From NCBI GenBank assembly GCA_030693325.1, contig JAUYAV010000011.1, forward strand, positions 65,368 through 109,602: 44,235 bases of DNA, written 5' to 3'. The translations under genes and the position numbers were made by a program. Shown one piece after another: positions 1 to 7,455 of the stretch. Origin of the DNA: a bacterium (GTDB lineage: Bacteria; Patescibacteriota; Minisyncoccia; UBA6257; MFKM01). The notes beneath the pieces were generated by a model, which had not been told where the DNA came from, ran no database searches, and saw only the letters and a list, made by a program, of their open reading frames with translations. Position 1 is the stretch's first letter, and the number at the start of each line of letters is the position of its first letter.

Positions 1-446
1 GTTTTAAAATCTTTATCATTCAAACCGACTAAAATCGTTTTGCCATTGGCTGTTCCTTCGGCATCTTTGGCCGGCGCCGTTATTACCACTCTTTTCGCGC
101 CAGCTCCAAGATGAACTTTCGCCTTTTCAAAAGATTCAAAAATGCCGGTGGCCTCAACAACGACATCAATACCCAACTTCCCCCAGGGCAAATTAAGCGG
201 GTCTTTTTCCTGTAAAACCAGAATTTTTTTGCCGTCAACTATAAGATATTTTTCATCCCCGTTTACGACAGTTTCTATTTCGCCAGGGAAAGTCCGATAA
301 ACGGAATCATGTTTTAATAAGTAAGCTAAATTTTCCAAATCGCCCAAATCATTAATGGCCGCAATTTCTAAAGACGGCTCATTTAAGGCCTGCCTGAAAA
401 ACAAGCGGCCAATTCTCCCAAAACCATTAATTGCGATTTTCGCCAT
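1..446 (-). CDS. gap: Glyceraldehyde-3-phosphate dehydrogenase, N-terminal part (cut by window edge)
   Basis: Conceptual translation of the minus strand from the ATG at 446 reads MAKIAINGFGRIGR, the NAD-binding Rossmann start typical of phosphorylating GAPDH (glyceraldehyde-3-phosphate + NAD + Pi to 1,3-bisphosphoglycerate; cytosolic glycolysis). About 148 residues are present, including a stretch like VVEATGIF and VVITAPAKD that matches the family. The catalytic Cys (SNASCTTN region) and the whole catalytic domain lie beyond base 1, so intactness cannot be judged. A TATAAT box sits 9 nt before the ATG, suggesting a near-leaderless transcript. GH57 and glycogen synthase genes lie just upstream on the same strand, so this is a carbohydrate-metabolism neighbourhood. 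Confidence 0.95.
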   Translation of the reverse strand, partial: MAKIAINGFGRIGRLFFRQALNEPSLEIAAINDLGDLENLAYLLKHDSVYRTFPGEIETVVNGDEKYLIVDGKKILVLQEKDPLNLPWGKLGIDVVVEATGIFESFEKAKVHLGAGAKRVVITAPAKDAEGTANGKTILVGLNDKDFK

Positions 447-455
447 AATAATTTT

Positions 456-483
456 ATTATAACAAATTAATAGAAATTAGTAA
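456..483 (-). promoter_or_regulatory. Putative promoter of the GAPDH gene
   Basis: On the minus strand TTACTA (478-483), a 16-nt spacer and a perfect TATAAT (456-461) precede the GAPDH ATG at 446. Only 9 nt separate the -10 box from the ATG, which would give a leaderless or nearly leaderless mRNA. No Shine-Dalgarno is visible. The same geometry recurs at several other genes in the window. Confidence 0.5.
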
Positions 484-1857
484 TTAAGGGTTTTTCTTCA
501 TTTCTTCTTTTAATTCCCTGATCCGGTCCTGAATCATCCCGGCTCGGTGATATTCTTCGTTTTTGGCGGCGGCGTACATTTGCTCTCTTAAGGTCTCAAT
601 CATTTTTTCGTATTCCTCTTCGGTGATAAAAAGTTTTTCTTTCTCCTCTAATCGTTCTCTCGTTTCTTCATCTTCTTGCCGGGAGATTTCATCAACCAAG
701 CCGGAACGCTGCCATTCAAAGCCGGTAAAAATAATTTTTTCATATAAATCTTGGGCTGATTTTTTGTCTTGAACGGACGAACCCGGGGCAATTAAAACCG
801 TATCTTTCAATTCCTTGGCGCCCCGCTCAATCATTTCCAAACTCCACCAGGGACGCGCCGAAGCCCACCAATACTGGTCTGAATGCAGAGCGGCATCCAA
901 AAGATTTCTGGCTTTTTGACATTTTTTCTTTTTAACCGCCTTCAGGGCAAGATTTGTTAATTGCCACTGCCAGACCTGAATTTTATTTTTGGGGTCAGCC
1001 CAGCGGGCATAAGGCAATTTTCTGGCCAAATCATGAGGCACCAAAGCCCAGGTTGAATCTCTAGGTTCAACCACTTCTCTTTTCGGGAATGAAGAAATAA
1101 GTTCGGAAATCGTAACCGTTTTTAATTGAGGGCTGGTGGAAATTTCAAAAAGTAATTTTTCCAAGCCGGGACGATGATGCCCGAAAGTTTCGCCGTCCAT
1201 CGCCGTAAACAAATACTCATTTTTGGAAAGCCGTTCTCCTAATTCGCGCAAAAGAACGGAAACAACGCCAATTTGAGCCGATAAAATCCGAAAAGAAAAA
1301 TTTCTTTCCCTGAAAAACACGAAAAAATCTTTCAGCCCTTTGATTTCATAAATTTGGTCGGCTTTAATCTGATTTTCCTGATAAACTTTTTTAACCTGAA
1401 CACTCGGAAACGCCAACTCATCAACTAAAATATATCGGTAGCCCAATTTTTTGGCTGCCTCGGCTACTTTTTTAGAATAAGCCATTTCCGGCGGGAAAAA
1501 ACCTCTTCGTTGCCAAGCGGAGCCAAAATATTTTTTCAGGGTTTCTTCGTTTAATTTTATCTGTCTGATAATTTCCGACGACGGCAGTTTCGGCAAAAAA
1601 GCGTGGTATTTGGCGCTGCCGGTCAATTCAATCTGACCTCTTTGGGCCAAAAATTTAATATCGGAGATAACATCGCGGCAATTATTTTTATCCAACAGCT
1701 CGCATAAAATGCCGTTTATATTTAAAGTAGTTTTAACCTGAGGCGCTTTTTTTAACTCGGCGAGAATTTTACGATAAGATTCATCGGCAATTCTTTTGAC
1801 CCAAATTGGTTTTTGCGTCGGCGGCTGATAAATGTGCAAAAAATTAGCCCAGTACAT
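484..1857 (-). CDS. GH57-family glycoside hydrolase with C-terminal UVR-like motif
   Basis: This 457-residue protein starts with the GH57 N-terminal signature HIYQPP (residues 8-13). It carries a candidate catalytic nucleophile E124 in FFPPEMAYS and a candidate acid in AMDGETFGHH (D221, E223, H227, H228). GH57 enzymes act on alpha-glucans (alpha-amylase, 4-alpha-glucanotransferase or branching activity); the exact specificity cannot be read from sequence. Residues about 420-450 (IETLREQM...DRIRELK) match the UvrB/UvrC-interaction (UVR) helical hairpin, an unexpected appendage on a glycosidase. The gene begins 2 nt after the glycogen synthase stop, so the two are almost certainly co-transcribed and act together in cytosolic glycogen metabolism. 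The ATG at 1857 begins directly with the conserved core. Confidence 0.85.
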   Translation of the reverse strand: MYWANFLHIYQPPTQKPIWVKRIADESYRKILAELKKAPQVKTTLNINGILCELLDKNNCRDVISDIKFLAQRGQIELTGSAKYHAFLPKLPSSEIIRQIKLNEETLKKYFGSAWQRRGFFPPEMAYSKKVAEAAKKLGYRYILVDELAFPSVQVKKVYQENQIKADQIYEIKGLKDFFVFFRERNFSFRILSAQIGVVSVLLRELGERLSKNEYLFTAMDGETFGHHRPGLEKLLFEISTSPQLKTVTISELISSFPKREVVEPRDSTWALVPHDLARKLPYARWADPKNKIQVWQWQLTNLALKAVKKKKCQKARNLLDAALHSDQYWWASARPWWSLEMIERGAKELKDTVLIAPGSSVQDKKSAQDLYEKIIFTGFEWQRSGLVDEISRQEDEETRERLEEKEKLFITEEEYEKMIETLREQMYAAAKNEEYHRAGMIQDRIRELKEEMKKNP

Positions 1858-1859
1858 TT

Positions 1860-3386
1860 TTAAGCGTTTTTCTTTTTTAAATCTATGGCTTTAAAAAATA
1901 AATCCATGTATTTCTGGGCTGACTTTTCCCAGGAGAAATCTTTTTCCATCCCCCGTTTCTGAATTTCCTGCCAAACTTGACGATGCCGATAATTTTCAAA
2001 AGCCCGGGTTATGGCTATGCTCAAAGCCAATGAATCAAATTCTTTAAAAACGAAACCTGTGCCCGTATTGGTTCGCGGATTATAATCTTCAACCGTGTCG
2101 GCCAAACCGCCAGTTTTTCTGACTATCGGAACGACCCCGTACCGCATTGATTCCATCTGGACTAATCCCGCGGGTTCAAACTTTGAAGGAATTAAAACGG
2201 CATCAGCCCCGGACCGAATCAAATGTGGTAAAACTTCATCAAAAGTCAAATGAGAAGCCACCTGTTCCGGAAATTTTTCTCCCAAATCCTGGAAAAACTT
2301 CATATAGCGTCCATCACCCGAACCCAAAACCACTAATTGAAAACCTAGTTGTTTTAATAATGGTTCAACTATCGGAAACAACAAATCAAACCCTTTTTGT
2401 TCGTCCATCCGAGAAACAATACCGACGACAAAAACATCTTTTTTAACCGGCAGATTGAATTTTTCCTGAAGTTCTATTTTGTTTTCGACTCGTTTTTCCA
2501 AACTTTTGACATTATAATGCTTAACCAGATAAGGGTCGGTTTCCGGATTAATCGTTTCATAATCAATGCCGTTTAAAACGCCGTAAACCCGGGAACGCCG
2601 TTCCCGCAACAGATCATCCAGAAGCTCACCGTATTCCGGAGTCATAATCTCTTTGGAGTAATTTGAAGAAACGGTATTGACAATATCGGCGTATTTGATT
2701 CCCCGGCGCATGGCGTTTATTTTTAAAAGACGGGGATTAAAAAAAGAAGGAATCAAAGAATGGCCGTCGTCAAAATCCATTTCGGTAATGAAACGATGGT
2801 CAAACATTCCCTGATAATACAAATTGTGAATGGAAAAAACAGTAGCAATGGAATTAAGTTTCGGGTCATCTTTATAATTTTGATGCAAATAACTGACTAG
2901 AAATCCGCTCTGCCAATCGGAAGACACAATCACATCAGGCGTCCAGTCTTTAGTGGCTCTTAAAAACTCCAAAACGCCGCGGGAAAGTAAAGCCCAACGG
3001 ACCGCGTCATCGCCATAGCCGTAAATATTCGCCCGCTTTTCGTAATATTCCTCATTTTCCAAAAAATAAGAGGTAACCGGCGCCCGAAGGTCGCCCGATG
3101 GAGATTCAAATTTTTTTACATTACAAATCAAGTGTTCAGGCTGACCCGCCTCTTCGGCGTCAGTGGGAACTTTAAGCCCTTCGTATATATTTCTTAATTT
3201 ATATTTTTCCTGGTCAACGCCGGCGTATAACGGAATCATTACCCGGGCGTCATAACCCAGATGGCGCAAAGCCCGGGGCAAAGAAAACATCACCTCTCCG
3301 AGCCCGCCAGCCTTAACGAAAGGAGCGGCTTCGGAGGCCACAAAAAGAATTTTCGGAAAAGATTTTTTAATAGCAAAAAATGACAT
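1860..3386 (-). CDS. glgA: Glycogen (starch) synthase, GT5 family
   Basis: The enzyme transfers glucose from ADP- or UDP-glucose to the non-reducing end of a growing alpha-1,4-glucan in the cytosol. The 508 residues match GlgA length. Key signatures are the N-terminal substrate loop KAGGLGEV (residues 25-32, a variant of KTGGLADV), VSSDWQSGF in the N-terminal Rossmann domain, and the C-terminal SKFEPAGLVQMESMRYG with TGGLADTV, which form the nucleotide-sugar site of GT-B retaining transferases. It lies directly upstream of the GH57 gene (2-nt gap), forming a two-gene glycogen operon. The ATG at 3386 is followed by the usual short lead into the KILFVASEAAP core. No Shine-Dalgarno is apparent. 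Confidence 0.93.
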   Translation of the reverse strand: MSFFAIKKSFPKILFVASEAAPFVKAGGLGEVMFSLPRALRHLGYDARVMIPLYAGVDQEKYKLRNIYEGLKVPTDAEEAGQPEHLICNVKKFESPSGDLRAPVTSYFLENEEYYEKRANIYGYGDDAVRWALLSRGVLEFLRATKDWTPDVIVSSDWQSGFLVSYLHQNYKDDPKLNSIATVFSIHNLYYQGMFDHRFITEMDFDDGHSLIPSFFNPRLLKINAMRRGIKYADIVNTVSSNYSKEIMTPEYGELLDDLLRERRSRVYGVLNGIDYETINPETDPYLVKHYNVKSLEKRVENKIELQEKFNLPVKKDVFVVGIVSRMDEQKGFDLLFPIVEPLLKQLGFQLVVLGSGDGRYMKFFQDLGEKFPEQVASHLTFDEVLPHLIRSGADAVLIPSKFEPAGLVQMESMRYGVVPIVRKTGGLADTVEDYNPRTNTGTGFVFKEFDSLALSIAITRAFENYRHRQVWQEIQKRGMEKDFSWEKSAQKYMDLFFKAIDLKKKNA

Positions 3387-3449
3387 GATCGTATTTATCT
3401 ATTTTAACATAGTTTACGCTTATCTCTTAATATAGAGATATTAAACGAA

Positions 3450-4397
3450 TTATTTTTTCTTTAAAAATCGCTTCATCGACAAAGCGTAAAGATAACTGTC
3501 AATATTCAAAGCCGCCTTAATGGCATCGCCAATGGCAATGTTCACCTGGCGATACAAACCGTCGGTAACATCGCCGGCGGCCCAAATTCCTTTACAGGAA
3601 GTTTCCTGAGTTTTAGGGTCAATTATAATTTCGTTATTTTTATTCAGTTTGACCAAATTTTTGGCAATCTCGCTGTTGGGCTGATAGCCGACGCTGACAA
3701 ACACGCCCTGGAGATTTAATTTTTTAATCTTGCCGTTGCGGCGGTCTTTATACTCTAATCCTTTGACGAATTCCCCGCCGAAAATTTCCCGCGCCTCGGC
3801 CATCGTGATGATTTCAACTTTTTTCGATTTTTTTACTTTTTCTTTGGTAATCAAATCGGCGCTTAAAACATCAGTGTATTCCAGGAGATAAATTTTGGAA
3901 GCGTAAGCTAAAAGGTCGGAAACCGCCTCAAAGCCGGAATTTCCGCCTCCGATAACGGCCACGGTTTTATTTCTCATCAAAGGAGCGTCGCAGATGGAAC
4001 AATAAAAAACTCCCCGGCCTTCAAATTCTTTTTCCCCGGGAATGTTTATTTTTTTCCGGCGGCTGCCGGAAACGATCAAAATAGTTTTGGTGTCAAAATT
4101 TTTCCTTTCTTTGGTAAAAATCTTGAATCCCGCTTTATTTTTTTTGATTTCCGTGACGGAATCGCCCTCAATGATTTTTATATTTTTTTGGAATTCCAGC
4201 TGGTCTTTGAGCGTTTTGGCCAAATTTAAGCCGGATATTGATTTAATACCGATAAAATTCTGGATTTCCGCGGAAACCACCGCTTGCCCGCCGACGGAAT
4301 CGCTTATTAAAATTCCTTTAAGTTTTTTTCGGGCGGCGTAAATTCCGGCGGCCACTCCGGCCGGTCCCCCGCCGACGATTATCAGATCGTGTACCAT
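3450..4397 (-). CDS. trxB: Thioredoxin reductase (FAD/NAD(P)H-dependent)
   Basis: The low-Mr thioredoxin reductase family moves electrons from NAD(P)H through FAD and an active-site disulfide to thioredoxin- or glutaredoxin-like partners. The 315 residues contain the FAD motif GGGPAG (9-14), the redox pair C133-S-I-C136, the second dinucleotide motif GGGNSG (about 150-155), and the C-terminal FAD motif AAGDVTDG. The start ATG at 4397 has no Shine-Dalgarno and lies inside the upstream glutaredoxin frame, which overlaps by 80 nt. An in-frame TAA lies a few codons upstream, so the N-terminus is fixed near here. The partner glutaredoxin-like gene directly upstream suggests a matched reductase-redoxin pair. 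Confidence 0.93.
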   Translation of the reverse strand: MVHDLIIVGGGPAGVAAGIYAARKKLKGILISDSVGGQAVVSAEIQNFIGIKSISGLNLAKTLKDQLEFQKNIKIIEGDSVTEIKKNKAGFKIFTKERKNFDTKTILIVSGSRRKKINIPGEKEFEGRGVFYCSICDAPLMRNKTVAVIGGGNSGFEAVSDLLAYASKIYLLEYTDVLSADLITKEKVKKSKKVEIITMAEAREIFGGEFVKGLEYKDRRNGKIKKLNLQGVFVSVGYQPNSEIAKNLVKLNKNNEIIIDPKTQETSCKGIWAAGDVTDGLYRQVNIAIGDAIKAALNIDSYLYALSMKRFLKKK

Positions 4398-4692
4398 AAG
4401 ATTTTTTTGTTTTTATTTTTGTCTTAATTCGTTTTTTCCCGGTTGAGGCAATAGATTTGGATTTCTGTTTTTTGATGGCCTCTTCCAATTGAACGCGGTT
4501 GAAATTTATTAAAATCTTTCCGTCAATATCAAAAACCGGCACCGCCAACTGATGGGATTTTTCCAGCATTTCCTTTTGAGCTTTTTCGTCCCTGCTAATA
4601 TCATATTCTTTATAGGCAATCTTTTTCTCTTTAAGAAACTCCTTGGCCATCTCGCAAAAAACGCAGGCGGGAGTAGTATAAATTTTAATCAT
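4318..4692 (-). CDS. Glutaredoxin-like protein with basic C-terminal tail overlapping trxB
   Basis: Residues 1-76 form a glutaredoxin/NrdH-like thioredoxin fold. The redox motif is C10-V-F-C13 in TTPACVFC, followed by the cis-Pro region AVPVFDIDGK. It would act as a small dithiol reductant, probably reduced by the trxB product encoded immediately downstream. Residues about 77-124 form a Lys/Arg-rich tail. Its last 27 residues are read from trxB coding DNA in another frame, an 80-nt overlap that is extreme for this genome. An A7 run just before the trxB ATG could join the two frames by slippage, or hide an indel in an original Grx-TrxB fusion. The domain call is firm; whether the tail is functional is uncertain. 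Confidence 0.85.
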   Translation of the reverse strand: MIKIYTTPACVFCEMAKEFLKEKKIAYKEYDISRDEKAQKEMLEKSHQLAVPVFDIDGKILINFNRVQLEEAIKKQKSKSIASTGKKRIKTKIKTKKSYGTRSDNRRRGTGRSGRRNLRRPKKT

Positions 4693-4700
4693 TTGGTTTA

Positions 4701-4855
4701 AATAATCTGTGAATTACGAAACTCCAATTTTGCCGATAACAGGCAAAAAGATTTTTCTGAAATCTAAACGGAAGCGCAGGATTTGCAAAGCAAATCCGTG
4801 AGCGGATTGAAGAAAATATTTTCGCCTGTTATTAACTCGTAATTCACAGAAATAA
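4701..4855. mobile_element. MITE-like foldback element between divergent genes
   Basis: Terminal inverted repeats of 14 nt (TCTGTGAATTACGA at 4706-4719 and its exact reverse complement at 4837-4850) enclose further nested inverted repeats. ATAACAGGC (4736-4744) pairs with 4824-4832. A tight central hairpin, GGATTTGC-AAA-GCAAATCC, lies at 4779-4797. The 145-bp unit is flanked by AATAA on both sides (4701-4705, 4851-4855), which could be a 5-bp target duplication, although the area is AT-rich. It encodes no protein. It may be a non-autonomous transposon relic or a large regulatory or terminator hairpin between the glutaredoxin and flippase genes. Confidence 0.6.
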
Positions 4856-4871
4856 TAGTAATATTATATCA

Positions 4872-4877
4872 TATAAT
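4872..4877 (+). promoter_or_regulatory. -10 box for flippase gene
   Basis: A perfect TATAAT lies 10 nt before the ATG at 4888. No good -35 hexamer is seen at 16-18 nt upstream, where the right end of the foldback element lies. No Shine-Dalgarno is present, so a leaderless start is plausible. Confidence 0.4.
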
Positions 4878-4887
4878 AAGAAACATA

Positions 4888-6351
4888 ATGTTTAACCGGA
4901 TTAAAAAATTTCTTTTTGAAAATCAGTCTCTTCGTCAGACGGTGATGAAAAACGCTTTCTGGCTTAATTTCGGAGAGATAGCCAGCCGCCTTATCAGGGC
5001 GGTAGTCATTATTTACGCCGCCCGGCTTATCGGCGCGGCCGGCTACGGCGTTTTTTCTTATGCTCTTAACTTAGCCGGCCTGTTTACCATCTTTTCCGAT
5101 ATCGGAGTCAGCAGTATCCTCACCAGGGAAGCGGCAAAAAATCCCGAAACCAGGACTCAATATCTTTCCACCGCTTTCTTCATTAAATTATGCCTGATTG
5201 CCATAAGCATTGTTATGGTGATTTTCCTGGCTCCTTTTTTCACTAAAATCAAAGAATCCGTTCCCCTTTTGCCGGTCATCGCCTTTCTTTTAGCTTTTGA
5301 CAGTTTGCGGGATTTCGCTTTTTCTTTTGTCCGAGCTTTGGAAAAAATGCAGGTTGAAGCGGCAGTAAAAATTTTTACGAACACGGCGATTGTCGCTTTG
5401 GGCTTTCTGGCTCTTTTCATTTCCGCCACCAGCCGCTCTTTCACCGTCGGTTACACTTTGGGCAGCGGTTTGGGTTTGGCCGCCGTTATTTGGATATTAA
5501 GAAAAGAATTCGGAAAAGTTTTCAGCCATTTCCGCAAAGAATTGATTTACCCGATTCTTTCTTCGGCTTGGCCATTTGCCCTTTTTGGTTTATTGGGAGG
5601 CATCATGATAAACACCGACATGATAATGCTCGGCTGGTTCCGCCCGGCCCAGGATTTGGGATTTTACGCCGCCGCTTACAAACCGGTCCAGCTTTTTTGG
5701 ATTTTCCCGGCGCTTTTAGCCAGCAGTTTTTTCCCGATTCTCAGCCGTCTGGCTCATAAAGATAATGAGAAGTTTCGTCTTATTCTTGAAAAATCCATGG
5801 CCGTGGTTTTTTTGGTCGGTTTGCCTTTGGTGGCCGGCGGCCTCATACTCGGCCACGATTTTATCAGAATTATTTTCGGAAACGAATATTTGCCGGCTAT
5901 TCCCGTTTTTCAAATTCTTCTTTTCACCGTTCTTTTGGTTTTCCCGGGAACGTTAATCGGCAATGCCGTTTTCTGCTACGACAAACAAAAAAAATTAATT
6001 GGCTATTTTTTTCTCGGAGCCTTAGGCAATGTTTTCTTCAATTTTCTCCTAATCCCGATTTGGGGAATCAGCGGAGCGGCCATATCAACCATCTTCACTC
6101 AAATTATCAGCAACGGATTCAGTTGGTGGAAAATGAAAAAAGTGAATAATTTTTATACCCTCCGCCACTTGCCGAAAATAATCATCGCCACTATTCTAAT
6201 GTCCTTTTTTGTCTGGGGTTTAAATCTTCTGGGAATAAACTTCTTTATTAATTTTCCGCTGTCAATGTTGGTTTATTTTGGATTTTTATATTTGCTCAAA
6301 GAACCCATATTAATCAAGGGCAAAGAAATAATAAAGGGAATTGTCAGTTAA
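4888..6351 (+). CDS. Wzx-like polysaccharide flippase (MOP superfamily), copy 1
   Basis: A 487-residue integral membrane protein with about 12-14 hydrophobic segments and the N-terminal family pattern YAARLIGAAGYGVFSYALNL, typical of Wzx/RfbX-type exporters (Polysacc_synt). It would move lipid-linked glycan repeat units across the cytoplasmic membrane. It is clearly paralogous to the second flippase at 15196-16689: both start with a short basic helix, then YAAR(I/L)xGAAxYGVFSY, DIGxxS(I/L)LTR, and end in a similar hydrophobic C-terminus. Its 3' end overlaps the convergent DUF192 gene by 8 nt, leaving no room for a terminator. The donor substrate is unknown. Confidence 0.9.
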   Translation: MFNRIKKFLFENQSLRQTVMKNAFWLNFGEIASRLIRAVVIIYAARLIGAAGYGVFSYALNLAGLFTIFSDIGVSSILTREAAKNPETRTQYLSTAFFIKLCLIAISIVMVIFLAPFFTKIKESVPLLPVIAFLLAFDSLRDFAFSFVRALEKMQVEAAVKIFTNTAIVALGFLALFISATSRSFTVGYTLGSGLGLAAVIWILRKEFGKVFSHFRKELIYPILSSAWPFALFGLLGGIMINTDMIMLGWFRPAQDLGFYAAAYKPVQLFWIFPALLASSFFPILSRLAHKDNEKFRLILEKSMAVVFLVGLPLVAGGLILGHDFIRIIFGNEYLPAIPVFQILLFTVLLVFPGTLIGNAVFCYDKQKKLIGYFFLGALGNVFFNFLLIPIWGISGAAISTIFTQIISNGFSWWKMKKVNNFYTLRHLPKIIIATILMSFFVWGLNLLGINFFINFPLSMLVYFGFLYLLKEPILIKGKEIIKGIVS

Positions 6352-6796
6352 TCACCGCTTCGTCGCCGATTTTAATATCAAATTTTTCAGCCGAACCGGC
6401 TGGAATCTCCAAAACTTTATCAGCTTTTGTTAAAGGCGAGACAATAACAGTTAACCTGCCGCTTTTGGACGGCTGAACGTTTTTTGAAATATCAACAATT
6501 TTATTTCCGCTTATCCAAATAATATCCAGCGGAAAATTCATGCCAATCATCCAAAAATTGTATTTACCCGGATTCGTAAAAATAAAAATCATTCCCTTAT
6601 TTTCTCCAAGCGCTTTCCGGCCGGAAAGACCTTTGGCTTTTTTTAGTATCGTGTCGGCGATTTCCGCTTCAAAAATTTTTCCGTTAATGCCAACTTTCGC
6701 AGTTTTGTATTCAAGTTTTACTTCAGTCAAAAAAAACAAACAAACCGCCGGAATAACGATTAAAAATGCCAGAAAAATTATCAGATATTCAGCCAT
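6344..6796 (-). CDS. DUF192 family protein with N-terminal membrane anchor
   Basis: A 150-residue protein. Residues 4-26 are a hydrophobic helix, an uncleaved anchor or signal. The rest matches DUF192 (PF02643): KAKGLSGRKALGENKGMIF, then FWMIGMNFPLDIIWI and KADKVLEIPAGSAEKFDIKIGD. The biochemical role of DUF192 is not established; members are often secreted or membrane-tethered small beta proteins. It is convergent with the flippase and overlaps it by 8 nt. A type A palindrome carrying a possible minus-strand promoter lies 95 nt upstream (6891-6928), so expression could be driven from that element. The ATG at 6796 places the anchor at the extreme N-terminus. Confidence 0.88.
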   Translation of the reverse strand: MAEYLIIFLAFLIVIPAVCLFFLTEVKLEYKTAKVGINGKIFEAEIADTILKKAKGLSGRKALGENKGMIFIFTNPGKYNFWMIGMNFPLDIIWISGNKIVDISKNVQPSKSGRLTVIVSPLTKADKVLEIPAGSAEKFDIKIGDEAVIN

Positions 6797-6890
6797 TTAA
6801 TTAAATAAAAAAAATAGAATTCCTAAAAAATTAGAATTACCTATTATTTGTCCAATCTAAAATTTCTCCCCATTTAACCTTCTCCTCAGC

Positions 6891-6928
6891 TACTATTGTA
6901 ATTCCACGATCGTGGAATTACAATAGTA
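6891..6928. repeat. Type A 38-bp perfect palindrome, copy A1
   Basis: Arm TACTATTGTAATTCCACGA (6891-6909) is followed with no loop by its exact reverse complement (6910-6928). It lies 2 bp beyond the trmH stop codon. On each strand it contains TTGTAA-N17-TACAAT, a possible outward promoter. The flanks AGC (left) and AATT-then-T-run (right) are shared with copy A3. No U-run follows immediately on either strand, so a classical terminator is unlikely. Confidence 0.97.
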
Positions 6929-6930
6929 AA

Positions 6931-7431
6931 TTATTTTTTGGCTTTATACTCCAGGGAGAAAACCACTATCCCGAAAGCAACCGCCACGTTAAGCGATTCT
7001 TTTTTGCCTTTCATCGGGATTTCCAAAATTTTATCCGAACGTTTTAAAATTGATGCGGGCAAACCCTTAATCTCATTTCCTAAAACCAAAGCAATCTTCG
7101 GGGCACTATCACGCGTGATAGTGCCTTTAGTTTTAATTAAAACACTGGAGTAAGGAATGGATTTTTTGCTTTGCTCAATGCTAAAAATTTTATAGCCGTC
7201 CCCTTTTAACTTATCTATCAATTTTGTGGTTGAGTCAATTTTTTCCCAGGCCACGTATTTTTCCGCGCCTAAGGAAACCTTGGTCAATTGCGGCCGGTAT
7301 TTCCCGAATTGGTCAATTGGCGCCGGCGTAATGCCGCAAAGATAAATTTTTTCTATCCCGGCCGCATCGGCAGTCCGAAAAATAGAACCAACATTATGCA
7401 AACTGCGGATATTGTGAAGGATAATAATCAT
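6931..7431 (-). CDS. SpoU/TrmH-family RNA 2'-O-methyltransferase
   Basis: This protein shows the three SPOUT knot motifs: NIRSLHNVGSIFRTADAAG near the N-terminus, LVLGNEIKGLP, and the C-terminal IPMKGKKESLNVAVAFG with the SAM-binding trefoil knot. It would methylate a ribose 2'-OH in tRNA or rRNA using S-adenosylmethionine; the target is unknown. I choose the ATG at 7431 (166 residues) because it starts just before the first motif. A TTG at 7446 is an in-frame alternative. The gene is bracketed by two identical 38-bp palindromes (6891-6928 and 7456-7493). A third, unrelated 24-bp palindrome lies in frame inside it (7102-7125), encoding roughly GTITRDSA just before the second motif. Confidence 0.9.
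   Translation of the reverse strand: MIIILHNIRSLHNVGSIFRTADAAGIEKIYLCGITPAPIDQFGKYRPQLTKVSLGAEKYVAWEKIDSTTKLIDKLKGDGYKIFSIEQSKKSIPYSSVLIKTKGTITRDSAPKIALVLGNEIKGLPASILKRSDKILEIPMKGKKESLNVAVAFGIVVFSLEYKAKK
7102..7125. repeat. 24-bp perfect palindrome inside the trmH-like coding sequence
   Basis: GGCACTATCACG (7102-7113) is followed directly by its reverse complement (7114-7125). It is exactly 8 codons, in frame, and falls in the variable linker just before the LVLGNE motif, where family members tolerate length change. It resembles in principle the in-frame palindromic elements known from Rickettsia. Whether it is an insertion cannot be proven without homologues. Confidence 0.9.
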
Positions 7432-7455
7432 TTTAATTTTAATCAATTTTTGATT

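Noticed and set aside
3421-3440. Hairpin TATCTCT/AGAGATA between trxB and glgA
   Set aside because: The stem is only 7 AT-rich bp without a T-run in the trxB direction, so it is too weak to call as a terminator.
6891-6928. Type A palindrome as an ordinary Rho-independent terminator of trmH
   Set aside because: No T-run follows the stem on the minus strand, the stem is AT-rich without a loop, and other copies are upstream of genes.
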